DNA from: Paragyromitra xinjiangensis
Lineage: Eukaryota > Ascomycota > Pezizomycetes > Pezizales > Discinaceae
Assembly: GCA_038503065.1 (NCBI GenBank)
Contig: JBCAMK010000005.1
Span: 2,232,001-2,296,000, forward strand
DNA: 64,000 nt
Direction of reading: 5' to 3'
This document shows, one piece after another, positions 1-10,622 of this stretch (position 1 is the first letter of the stretch; each line of letters starts with the position of its first letter). The position numbers and the translations under genes were made by a program. The notes below the pieces were generated by a model. It was not told the origin of the DNA. It was given only the letters and a program-made list of their open reading frames with translations, and made no database searches.

Positions 1-935
1 TCAGTGAAGCCCAGAAATACCAGGGTGCCCTCTACAAGCCTGAAAAGGGCAAGGGCAAAGGCAAAAAGAATGGCCAGGAAGCAAACGGCAAACCCAACCC
101 TCCTGCTGCACCAACGGAGGAGAAAGGACCGGAAGCTGAGGATGAGGATGTAGAGATGGCTGAGGTTTTTGTAGAGGATACTCCTGCTGCTGCATCGGTG
201 GTTGAGGAGAAGGGCGATGAGGAAGAAAGGTCAACCAAAAAAAACGACGCGGAAAAGAAAGAAAAGGCGAAGAAACACAAAAAGGAACGGAAGGAACGGC
301 AGAAGGAGGCTAAGAGCAAAGTAACAGAAGAAACCAAGGAGGAGTCTAAGCCTACCGAAGAACCTATAGTCGAACCCGTAGTCGAACCCGCTACCGCCAC
401 TGAGCCCGCAGCCGAGAAGAAGCCCGAGAAGAAAGATAAAAAATCCAAAAAGGATAAGAAAAACAAGAAAGGCGAGACAACAGTAGCAGCAGAAGCTCCT
501 AAACCCGAGGAAGAAGTCACCGAAGCAGTCGCCCCCGAATCAGAACCAGTCAATACCACTACCGAGACCCCCGCCGCAACCAAGAAATCCGAGAAGAAAG
601 AGAAGAAACCTAAAGCCGACAAGAAACGCAAACTTGACGAGGTTTCCGAGCCCACCAACGGCGCCACTGAGGCCTCTACCACCGCTCTCCCTGTCCCAGA
701 AACTAAGCCGGAAGATTCCTCCCCCGCAAAGAAAGCCAAGAAGGAAAAGCTCTCACCCGAAGACAAAGCTCTTGCAGAATCATTTCTAGCAATCTTCCAA
801 AAAGGTCATCCATTGACGCTGGGCAAGGCGCTGGCTAGGCTGGAGAAGGAGCACGGCGCGGATACACAGAAGAGACTTTTGGAAGTGATTAGGCTGAAAA
901 AAGTTAAGGGAGATCTTGTGGTGTCGATTTCCTGA
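1..935 (+). CDS. LYAR: LYAR-like nucleolar zinc-finger protein, 3' part
   Basis: The gene runs in from the left edge; the reading frame enters at base 3 and stops with TGA at 933-935. The first residues, SEAQKYQGALYK, match the segment that directly follows the C2HC zinc finger of LYAR proteins (cell growth-regulating nucleolar protein; yeast relative Lug1). The finger itself lies outside the window. A long Lys/Glu-rich, low-complexity acidic-basic tract follows, typical of nucleolar proteins. The last ~60 residues are again ordered (ESFLAIFQKG, KALARLEKEHG, LLEVIRLKKVKGDLVVSI) and resemble the C-terminal helical/winged-helix segment of fungal LYAR homologs. The expected role is nucleolar, in pre-rRNA processing or ribosome assembly; this rests on the family. 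No intron is seen in this part. A 244-codon open frame on the opposite strand is only an artefact of the AAG/GAA-rich composition. Confidence 0.75.
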   Translation, partial: SEAQKYQGALYKPEKGKGKGKKNGQEANGKPNPPAAPTEEKGPEAEDEDVEMAEVFVEDTPAAASVVEEKGDEEERSTKKNDAEKKEKAKKHKKERKERQKEAKSKVTEETKEESKPTEEPIVEPVVEPATATEPAAEKKPEKKDKKSKKDKKNKKGETTVAAEAPKPEEEVTEAVAPESEPVNTTTETPAATKKSEKKEKKPKADKKRKLDEVSEPTNGATEASTTALPVPETKPEDSSPAKKAKKEKLSPEDKALAESFLAIFQKGHPLTLGKALARLEKEHGADTQKRLLEVIRLKKVKGDLVVSIS

Positions 936-2790
936 ACTCATGGTGTAGATGCTATGGAAGGGAGTAATACCAAGATACCTGGTGATTGATTTGAGGTGGT
1001 GTAATGAATACGAAAACCCTTGTAAATTAGACATCGGCGTTTTTTAACTGCATCAAGAGTGATACAAAAGTTTTAGATACACGAAATTCAATACCCTTCT
1101 TGCTATCTATTAGTGTCCCTCAAAATCCATCTATGATCTGCTCTACTGCTTTACCTATATAGCGCACCAATATACATCTAACATTCTTTACCGTTCAATA
1201 TAAACAGGAAGATCGAACCAAAAGTGATCAGTCAGAGAAAAGGAAGTTCAGTTACATATGACACTGGTTAAGAGCAGTATAAGTAAGTACATTTGACTTT
1301 ATACTTTACATATGCCATTAACTGTTTGCTACCCTTAACTCGATAACTCTACATACATATACCCCTCCCCTTAACAATCAGAGGCACAGCTCGCAATAAA
1401 CGTCATTCATCTTCTGCGTAAAAAAACACTATAAACAATTCATATCCTACAAGCACGCGATAAAGAATACCCACAAGACGAAACCAGCAACGGATAGACA
1501 AGGTACCCCGAAGAATTACAAGTATATTTTGAGATTATACAAGACCAAACCCCTCAAGACACCCCAAAGCCACTCCTCATAACAAACCAATAGTGCCACT
1601 ATCATAACCCAACAAATCCCATGTGTATGACAAAATCTATATATATAAAATAAGGAAAAGGGCAGAAACTTGGGGTTACCCTGCTGAGCCACACTCATAG
1701 TTAAGAAATTACATGTATGTAATTGATTCTAAGTAATATATCACGGGACGAGGTTGAGAAGCCAAAATATGACGAGCTTTGAACGTAACGAGCGAAGCGA
1801 GTGAAGTGAGAAGTGAGGAATATTTTGCTTCTCAACCGAGTGGGCTCTTAACTGGCTTGGTGTGCCAAATAGATGAGAGTCACCATGAGCCAATATACCT
1901 TTGCTGTCAAATGCACATTCCTACTACTTCCCCCTCCCAACGCCCATGTGGTAACACATGGGCAGCCCCTAGTAAATCAATAAAAGCGAGTATTAAACTT
2001 CAAGCTAGACCGAGTGATACACGATGAACATATCAACTAAAACATGTTTCATATGCACACACCAACTACATGTATGCATGACCTCACATTACTACCCGTA
2101 GCAACCAATTACATCTGGTGGACCCCTCCACTGTCAGACTTTAGAGATCACTCCGCGGGATCTTGAACGATCACTCGACTGTTTCAATCCCTAGCGCATG
2201 CATGAACCTAGTCCTTGGCTTCCACCAACAAACCCACGAGACCGGAAACGAGACTTGTTAAATATAGTTTCATCTCGGCTCGCCTCGGTTCGTCTCTAAA
2301 TAACCCGTAATGAGGTCAACGTGTCCGCAATTCAGTTCGGTTAAACGGGGTCTCGAACGATCCGTAAATTTAAGTAAGTTTGAGGTTGTGTTGGCTTTAT
2401 AACGGGGGTCACCTTTCTGAGTGAGACATGCGGAGAAATACGTCATGGGGTTTAGAACGACTAAGATGTGTATTATCTAAAATCTAGGTGGGTATATCGC
2501 TTTGCAAATATCTATAACAATATTACCTATCCAGTTCACCGAAATTTTCCATTTCGTAGACGAAAGGTCCACGATTTGCATAGGAAAATCCCGCGAATGG
2601 AAAAATATGTATCTCTATCCTCCTCCACCTTTCTCCACCCCTACTTTGATAACCCCCCAACTGAATCACAAAATACCTTCCCTACTATCCACCCAGCGAT
2701 AGATCTAAAAGTGCCGTGAGAACATTGAGCTCTGACCCAAAATCAGAGTCACAAGCTCTTACGGCATCTCTTACACCACACCACACTCTT
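936..2790. other. Intergenic region, no gene seen
   Basis: AT-rich spacer between the convergent ends of the LYAR-like gene and the FAR-17a/AIG1-like gene. Open frames are short, have no family resemblance and lack splice-supported extensions. The only structured item is the inverted repeat at 1752-1837. Confidence 0.6.
1752..1837. repeat. Inverted repeat / hairpin with GAGCGAAGCGAG-rich loop
   Basis: Left arm 1752-1770 and right arm 1820-1837 are reverse complements over 18 bp with one bulged C (GGTTGAGAAGC on the left, GCTTCTCAACC on the right). The 49-base loop carries the self-similar purine-rich string GAGCGAAGCGAG followed by GAAGTGAGAAGTGAG. It could be a minute MITE remnant or a transcribed hairpin near the 3' ends of two convergent genes. 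The arms are directly visible; the function is unknown. Confidence 0.7.
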
Positions 2791-5264
2791 TTATCTCCTC
2801 TTGACATCTCCAGGAACACTCTTTCCCAAGTGCCCATTAAATCTCCCGTAAATCGACTTCAGCACGATTGTGCTCACAGCCATTGTCGCCGTGCTACCAA
2901 CAAAAAGCACAATCCTTTCTTCGGACTTCAGCTGGTCCAACAGCGGGTACGGGTAATGTCCATTGTGGGAATAACAATGCTCGAGCCAGAACCAGTATCC
3001 GGTACCGATAGCCGCGGGGGCAACGAGTGCTGGGAGGACGCCGACTGTCCAAGGAGGCGAGAGCAGAAGCGTGTCGACAAGAAGAAGGACAGCAGGAAAG
3101 AGGTGCATACTTAGGTCTGTATCTTGTTAGTTAGGATAAGTATATGATGACGACATGTTGAGAACTATTAGCGGGAAAAAAAGAGGTGGCTGGTTTAGCG
3201 GGGAAGATAGGCAGAATAGGCATAAAGAGCTGTGAGTGAGCTCCTATGATCGCCGGCAGCTCCCCAAGACAGACAAATTCGGCATCCGGAAGTATTCCGG
3301 AACGGCCCGTAACCGATCGTGGCTCGCCTAAAAAAGATTTTGCCAAAAAATGCGATACGCCCGGGCCTCAAAATAAAAGAAAAGAGAGGTTTGCAATCTC
3401 GACCAGGTGGGAAAATAGTGAAATATGATACTGACCGACGAACGTGTCGATGCGCATTTCTGGCGGCATAACTAGCGAGCGGTCGATCTGGCGGTGCATG
3501 AGAGGCGTTAGCACTTACGTTTTTCGGCTCTTCCGACGCTATAAACGCGAAAGAAAATAATTGAAACGCGTCCAGGGTTTTCATGCATATCACTCGTTGC
3601 GCCACTAGCAGGAGGGGAAATAGAAACAACCAACAAGAAAACGAAATTTGTAATAACAGAGATGGGTGGAGAAAATAGCGGAACACGAGATCGACATAAG
3701 CAGTTGTTCCACAGTATTACACAGTCAAACGAGATGAGGAAGGAGACAATAATATCGGTTAATATTGATCAGAAGTCGGAAGTGCCGTGTGTATCCGCGT
3801 AGAGCAAAATACAAAAGTCCAGAATGGCATATATGCTCCGTGCTGTACACATCTGAGAGGGGCGGGGGAAAGCTAACCAAGTGAAGCATCGAAAACACGC
3901 AAAACATTCCAAGAAAAACGTAAGCAACTTACCGCACTAATCCCCCAATACAAAAGACTGATTAGTACTTCTAACGGAGTACTTGCAACGCCTAATGCAT
4001 TCTTAACCAAAAACAGCTTCGAGTTAAGTGTTATATCTGCGAGAAGACCAAAGGTGAATGTTAAAGTTGCAATGGAGAGCGCAATTATCCTATTCGAGCA
4101 CAGCGGGGGTGTTTAGCCAAATGAAATCGTTTCACTTCCCGAAGAAGTAGCGAGACCCGATAAGGATTTTGAGCCGCAAGGTAGGGACAGGCATCCATGT
4201 GGTCCGTGGGTTATCGTTGTCGATATGTGATAGGGCCCAGGGACTGGGGTATATGTGAGAAAGAGAATGAGGAGAAGGATAAGTGGACAACATCAAAAAT
4301 AGAAAAAATGTACGAAATTACAGCTTACAAAGCTGCCTTAAATTCTCAACATGAAAAGTAAATAGAGAGGGGATATACGTAAGGTATTGGAAGTGCCATC
4401 TAAATCCTCATCTCCTCAAAGCAACCCACTCGCAGATCGTCGGTCAGCATCTAGATACGAGATGAAAAGAGATGGGAGATTTCGTCTCCAGGCGAGTCCG
4501 GATAAATCGGATAAACCTTGGAACCTCGGATAGAGTGAGAAGTCAGGAGATAAGAGATGTGCCATACCCATATGCTTCGCCTCTGTAGTTTTAGTACCGG
4601 GCATGTCAGCACAATCGTGAACTTTCATGGGTGTCGGGGCTCGTGGGTATAGGCGGAGTGTGCTCCGAAATAGTAGACACGTTGAGTTACATCAAACCGT
4701 GGCGTATCGGTAGATAGGGTAGGCTTGGAAAGCTCTAGAGGAATGAAGAGCCATCACAGAGTAACTTATCACTGGATGGGAAAGTGGCTAGGGGGAAACA
4801 AAAGTAAAGAAGGAGACGAGTATCTTACATTTCACTCGGGAAGTAGCGTAAACTTCAAGTCCGGTGTGTCAGCAGATTAGATATACGTGCAAATCTTGAA
4901 ACTTTTCGTGCTGTGGGGAGTCGGTCTAATTCAACGATATTCTGCATAAGGCTTACTCACTATTGGAACGAATAAAAGAAGCTCACCAGCCCGGTTACCT
5001 GCAGTGGGGGAAACCAAAATTAAGGTCAAGGGTCTTGCATATGTAAAAAACCAACAACGGGTTAAGGGCACATGGAGATATAACGGGGTTGCCGGCGCCA
5101 TGCCGAGGGGTTAAAGTGAGGGAGTTTCACAGAAGCAGAAGCGGGATATGATGTGGAAACAAATGAAGGGTTCAGCAGGGCTGACATACGTGGACGAGAG
5201 CTGAGAGGGACCGCGACGGGGAATTAAGACGTTGAAGAGGGTGTTTCTGGATGAGCGAGTCCAT
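2791..5264 (-). CDS. FAR-17a/AIG1-like integral membrane protein (seven exons)
   Basis: Exons on the minus strand, 5' to 3': 5264-5190, 4998-4961, 4852-4829, 4399-4379, 4089-3933, 3487-3436, 3116-2791. All junctions are GT-AG and the frame is kept, giving 230 aa. Family landmarks are MDSLIQKHPLQRL at the N terminus, WHFQYLT, ADITLNSKLFLVKNALG, SLVMPPEM, MHLFPAVLLL and HNGHYPYPLLDQL, with about six hydrophobic segments. Human AIG1 and ADTRP are Thr/His hydrolases of fatty-acid esters of hydroxy fatty acids. Thr53 in QYLT and His127 in SMHLFPA are the likely equivalents, so this is probably an endomembrane lipid hydrolase. An in-frame ATG at 5318 would add 18 residues; 5264 fits the family length better. 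The 21- and 24-nt exons are the least certain part. It is divergent from the transcription factor gene at 7799. Confidence 0.8.
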
Positions 5265-7798
5265 GGTATTGGCTCCAGAACGGAGGCCGAGGATCTTGGG
5301 ATCTTTCTCTGAGCTCATAATGAGTCGATTATACTCAGATCTCGTATGTAGGGGCCTAGATGTAAGGGAGGCGAGATGACGAGTGCGATGTCGAGGTGCA
5401 CAAGAGAACGGGTGCACAAGCAAGACGCAGTTTCTGTGTTACCGAGTGATGGAAGGCGGGCGATTAAGATTGAGATTCTGGCCTCAGTCGATAAAGATAA
5501 AAGCAAGCGATATAAGATCAGAAACCACGGATAGGCACTCTGTTTTCTATCATACGTGTTATCAAGATGGTCGTTGTAGGGCTGACGTAGGTAGGCACCC
5601 AGGAAAGAAGCTTCGAAAAAAGAAAAAGAAAGGAACAGAGGCACGAGTTGAGCTTGTCGAGGATCAGGCATGTACCCGGACCCATGAGTCTCAAATGACT
5701 TACAGGTGGTATCAGCGGCAAATCGAACAGCTGCGAATGTCTCGGTAAGCTGCGAATTGCCTCCGAAGATGCTGAGCGCTCGTCGGTGAGTGGCAATCCG
5801 AGTCGGACTGAAGGGCGATTCGTTGCATCGGACCGTGTGCCGAGGTAACCCGTCCCTCAATGGTTAATTATGTATGAGAATTGCTAACGGCGATCGAGGT
5901 GTCCCCACGACAATTGCATTATCGGTGAAAGGGACGAAATCTGTACGTTTTTCATCGAGTCTAGCATGTCTCGTGTCTGTGTCTGTGTCCGTGCCGACCT
6001 TGTACGTACGGGTATCACGTACATGGCGGCACTCCAGACTCAAGATATGCACGATACGCCGGGCTACCTTTTTTTGCCCCATGGATCATAAATTTAGCCC
6101 TCCAGGTGTGGTCGCGTATCCATGCAGACAGATACATATGTATGGGTGGGCTTTTTTTACTTGGACAACACGGTGCGTTAAGGAACCCCTGCTGCAGCTC
6201 GTAGCTTTCAGGTGTGTCACTCGAACGTGGTCTCAGAGACACGCGCATGCCATCCATCCATCCACTGTGGCTTTGCTCGTCCCAGCAACGGCCTATGGAT
6301 CGGCCAGTCTGCCCTGCTCCACTCTCAATTCTTGGACTTGATCCCCTTTTTCCCCGCCGATTTGCGGTTCGTCTCTGCGGTTGACGGCGCAATCTGAACG
6401 ATGCGAGCAACGCGCAGGCAGTGAGTGAGGGGAAGAGGGAGATAGCCACTTTTTTTTTTTTTTTTGAATTTGCTGTGGATTTACAGAGCGGATTTGGGAG
6501 TTCCGCAGCAGGGACAGGCCTAGGCAGCGGTCTACGATGTATGTATGTATGAATGAGTATGAGATTTCAGACAAGCGGCTCCTTTTTTTTCCTTTTCTTT
6601 CCTTTTCTCTTTTTTTTTCTTCTTTCCCTCGGCGTTAGACGTTCAGACGATTTCCGTGCCTGCCACTTGCTTGATACTGCCTCGCTAGAGCGTACTTTCC
6701 CGTGATACCTACAGCGGATGTGCTTCAGTACATATGGAGATACCGACTGGTCTCTCCACACATTATTAACGTCCCTGTCCCTGTCCCTGTCCGTGTCCGT
6801 TCATTCTGCGCTCCACCTGGCTGGTTCATCCACTGGGAGTCGCCCCTCCCTCAGGTCTCTTCTCATACAACCCTCCCCCACCCTGTGATCGACTGAAGAG
6901 GCTTCATTCCCCCGGCCACTTCATACACTCCCGCCGTGATCCCTCCCAGTCAGTTCTGTAGTCCTTGCCTCTGCCGCGCGAGTGCTGGTGTTGCCCCCCC
7001 TCCTCCCACGCCCCTCTATCCCTCTTTTTCCTCACCGGTTCGCACTTCTTACTTCAGTTCTCCTTCCTCCATCCCTCCTCACTGTGATCCGTCCTTCGTT
7101 CAAGGCAGCTCAGACAATCAATCAACTCAGCGAAGGCAAGGCAGCATTGCCATCCACGAGTAGTGATTTTGTTTTTACTGGCATCCGTTTTGCCAGATCA
7201 GATATAGCCCCCCGGATCATTACATACTGCATGCGCTCGAACCCTTCGCTGCTCTGATGCTCTGATACTGCTATTGCCTTTTTACACCACACACGTCGCT
7301 ATCATTGCTATCGCTCGCTTCCCTCGCTGCTACAATTACTTACTTCATACTGGTCTGTCTGACCGTTCACGTACCTCTACATCATACATTCCGCCCGCCC
7401 ACCAACGATAACTGAACTCTTGCCCCCCCCAACCCCCAACCCCTTCCCTCCCGCCCCGCCCCCGCGTGCCCGCGTGCCCGCCCCATCATCCCCCATCCAC
7501 TCATCAGATACAGGGAAAAAAAAAAAGGAAGGTCTCGGTTTCTTCCCCGAACGTTCAGCCGCACACTTTCCCCACGAACTTGTCTGTCTGCCTCTTTGCC
7601 TCTCTGCCTGTTTATCTTCTAAGTGTCCTTTCTATTGTCGCGACGATCTTTCTCTCTCTCTCGTCGCGTCATTGAATTAGACCTTCCCCTCTGCCGTTTT
7701 CTCTCTGTGAGTGACGTTATCGCCACAACACTAGGATTGAACCCTTACTTCAATCCTTCGAGTCGCATTCAAGCGCTTACCAACTACTGCAACCTATA
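5265..7798. promoter_or_regulatory. Divergent intergenic region with long CT-rich leader
   Basis: About 2.5 kb separate the FAR-17a-like gene (-) from the Zn2Cys6 gene (+). The left part is mixed sequence. From ~6450 rightwards the plus strand is strongly pyrimidine-biased, with a T17 run near 6450, T/C tracts at 6583-6630, CCCTGTC repeats at ~6777-6800 and C-rich tracts at ~7420-7480. A TGTATGTATG microsatellite sits near 6537. This is typical of a long 5' UTR/promoter of a fungal regulatory gene. Many short upstream ATG frames are present. No conserved protein was recognised on either strand. Confidence 0.5.
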
Positions 7799-10622
7799 AT
7801 GCCTCGAGCACCTGTCGCTGGTCGTGAGATTCGTCGTCGTAGTCGGAATGGATGTTGGTATGCTTTTGTCTTATTTATACTCTCCCCTCCCAATTCTCTT
7901 TTTCCCCGCTATCGATTCGCCTCTCGCGAGTTCCCGTCAAATGGCTCATGTTAACGGCGTGATGCGTGCAGGAACTGCAAAGCTCGGAAGGTAAAGTGTG
8001 GTGAGGAAAAGCCTCGCTGCAGCAACTGCGAGCGACTTGATGAAGACTGCGACTACAAGATTAGGTTATCATGGGGTGGTCGTCCGTTGAAGAAGAAGCA
8101 GCTTGAGAACGGTGCCAACGGTCAAGATCCCAATCCCGACGACCAGTCACAGTTTATCCCAGGAGCAGGTCAATTCTCGATAAATCAGCACTTTCCTTCT
8201 CCGCAGACCTTCGTACAGACCACCCACAACAATGGCACGACACGGAAACCACCGGTACCAAGGGTTGGCAATGGCAAGAAGACAACCATGTCGAACTACC
8301 AGACCGTGTTCTCGGTGGCAGAACCTCAAACTCCTACACATAACCAGCAAGTGATGCAGGCGACTGTTCAGGCACCATTAGATCCGCAATTGAGAGTATC
8401 AAACGGTCGACCGCCACCACTGCAGCAACCTCTGCAGCAGCCTCAGACTCCCATCATGCATCAACGAAACGGTTCAGGTAATCCATATGACTGGGAGCAA
8501 GGCCTTACGCCCACTACTGCCGCCCCTCATTCGACCACATATGATAGTGAAGTTATATACAAGACTGAGCTTCATCAACAAGCTCTTTACTCCCCATATA
8601 CACCAGTCTCGACATCTTTTGTGCCACAGGTGACCTCGCCTGTGTCAAGTCATGGCAATGGATATGTCCATAGTCCTCCTGGCTCTGTCACTAGCCCCAC
8701 TGGACATTATTCCCAGCCTCATAACTCACCTCCTCTACACCAGCAGAAAGTCTACCATGCGCCACCTCCAATTCTCACATCTCCTACAAAACGGTTACGA
8801 ACCAGTACATCCCCTACACAACCTCCGCCAAATTCGCCATATATTTATGGTGGTATGAACGGGCATACAGTAAGTATGCCGCCTCACACAACATCGATTG
8901 GCACAGCTCTGGATTACATGCCAACATCTAGTGCCCAAATGGCCCATATGGACTTGATGGACCACACTGCCGTAACTGGTGTAGGTACGAGCACAATCAT
9001 GCGCCGAGTTTCTGTTGAGAACCTGCTAGCTGCTCCGTTACCCAATTCAGACACTAGCTACGGTGGTGGTAGTTTTGTTGACCGGTTTCCTTCAGAGTTG
9101 GATGACTATAAGCGGGAAGAGCTTCAGAAAGGGATGAACTTTGGGGTTGATAACGGAGATCCAGACCTGGATCAAGACAGTGATGTGGAGGAGATCCCTC
9201 GACATAATTTCGACGGTTATGGTGGGCAGAGTTTGAGCAGATATAACCACGGTCAGGCGTACTCAAGTGGTTCTCGTGGGGGTGGGGTTTATAGCATGAA
9301 CCCGAACTCTCCGTTCTACCCAGTACAAATTACGATTCCACGAAGACTCGATCCATTACCCCAGTTGTTACTGGCAAATAAAAAGAACATGATGTATTTC
9401 CACCATTATCTGCACTATACCGCGAGACTATTGGTGCCACACGACTGCTCTGAAAATCCGTTCAAGAGCATATTACCGCAAAGTAAGTTGCTCGGATCGA
9501 AATTCCTGATTGAGACCCCCTTTTCTTGGAGTTTTTTGCTGACGTAATTTGTCTCATGTAGTGGCCGTGCAAACGGATCATCTGATGAATCTACTTCTTG
9601 CATATTCTGCCAGCCACCGAGCAAGACTTTTAGAACACAAGGAACCCACCGAGCGAATTGGACGGTTCCTTGATGAAACCGTTCGCAGCCTCCAGGCGTC
9701 CCTCGACGACCCTGACACTGCCAAGAGCGACTCTACTCTTGCAACAGCCATCATGCTGTCATCTTACCAGATCATCTCGCCAAATCCCTTCAACATGGCT
9801 GGTCTTAATATAACCTGGCAAACTCATCTGAGCGCTGCACGGAGGATTATCCTTGCTCGGGGCGGCGCACAGGGGATGCATAGCAGGGACAAGGTGTCTT
9901 ATTTCCTGGTTCGGTGGTTCGCGTACTTGGACCTGTTAGGGTCTCTGAGCGGACGGGAGATAGATGAGCCGTTTTTCAGTGGAAAATACTGGACTAATGA
10001 TGACGGCAATGATGAACAAGAGGAGTTCTCGGTGGACTGCTTCTTTGGTTTCACAGGGCGGTGTGTCAGTATCCTAGCGAAGATCGGGGAGCTGGCAAGA
10101 CAATGTGAGACGGATAAACGGGAATTCTTGGAAGCTTCTTCGATGTCTTCGGGGCGTATGATTCTTTCGAGTAGTCGGTTAGACTCGTGGCATCCGTCGC
10201 CAAAGATTCAAGCCGCAGCCATGGCACTGCAGCGGGAACTTGAGGATGCTAGGGGAAAAGCATCAGGCCACTGTAGCCATACGCATCACCAAGAACAACA
10301 CTTCCGGACTGGCTCACCCGCTGATGAATCCGATGCCGTGGAGTTGCTTGCTACCAATGACGCGTTTCACTGGGCGGCATTGGTGCATCTTTACCGTAGG
10401 GTACTGAATTACCATACCCACCACCCACGGGTTCAGAACGCAGTCGCACAGATTGTCAGTGCAATGTTGAAGGTGCCACTTGGTGGAACTGCGGAGAATT
10501 GTCTACTGTTCCCGTTGTTTTCAGCTGGGTGCGAGGCGGTTGAGGTGAACCATAGAGATTATACGTTGAAGAGGATGCTGGCGGTGGAAAAGAGTGGATT
10601 GACACAGGTTTTTACCCCCTGA
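7799..10622 (+). CDS. Zn2Cys6 fungal transcription factor
   Basis: Exons 7799-7857, 7972-9482 and 9562-10622, all GT-AG, give 876 aa. Residues 19-46 form a Zn2Cys6 binuclear cluster (C19, C22, C29, C36, C39, C46; spacing CX2CX6CX6CX2CX6C) preceded by a basic stretch, so it binds DNA, probably CGG-type half sites. The RLSWGGRP motif follows. The middle (~90-460) is low-complexity Pro/Gln/Ser/His sequence, probably an activation region. From about residue 500, ENPFKSILP and QTDHLMNLLLAYSASHRARL match the fungal-specific transcription factor domain of the Fungal_trans_2 type. Intron 1 splits the second codon of the Cys-Trp-Asn-Cys core, a common position for such genes. The start is the only ATG just upstream of the cluster. 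The regulon is unknown, and it is not next to a biosynthetic cluster. Confidence 0.9.

Noticed and set aside
32..766. 244-codon open frame on the minus strand
   Set aside because: It is the complement of the Lys/Glu-rich LYAR-like coding sequence; AAG/GAA repeats rarely give stops on the opposite strand.
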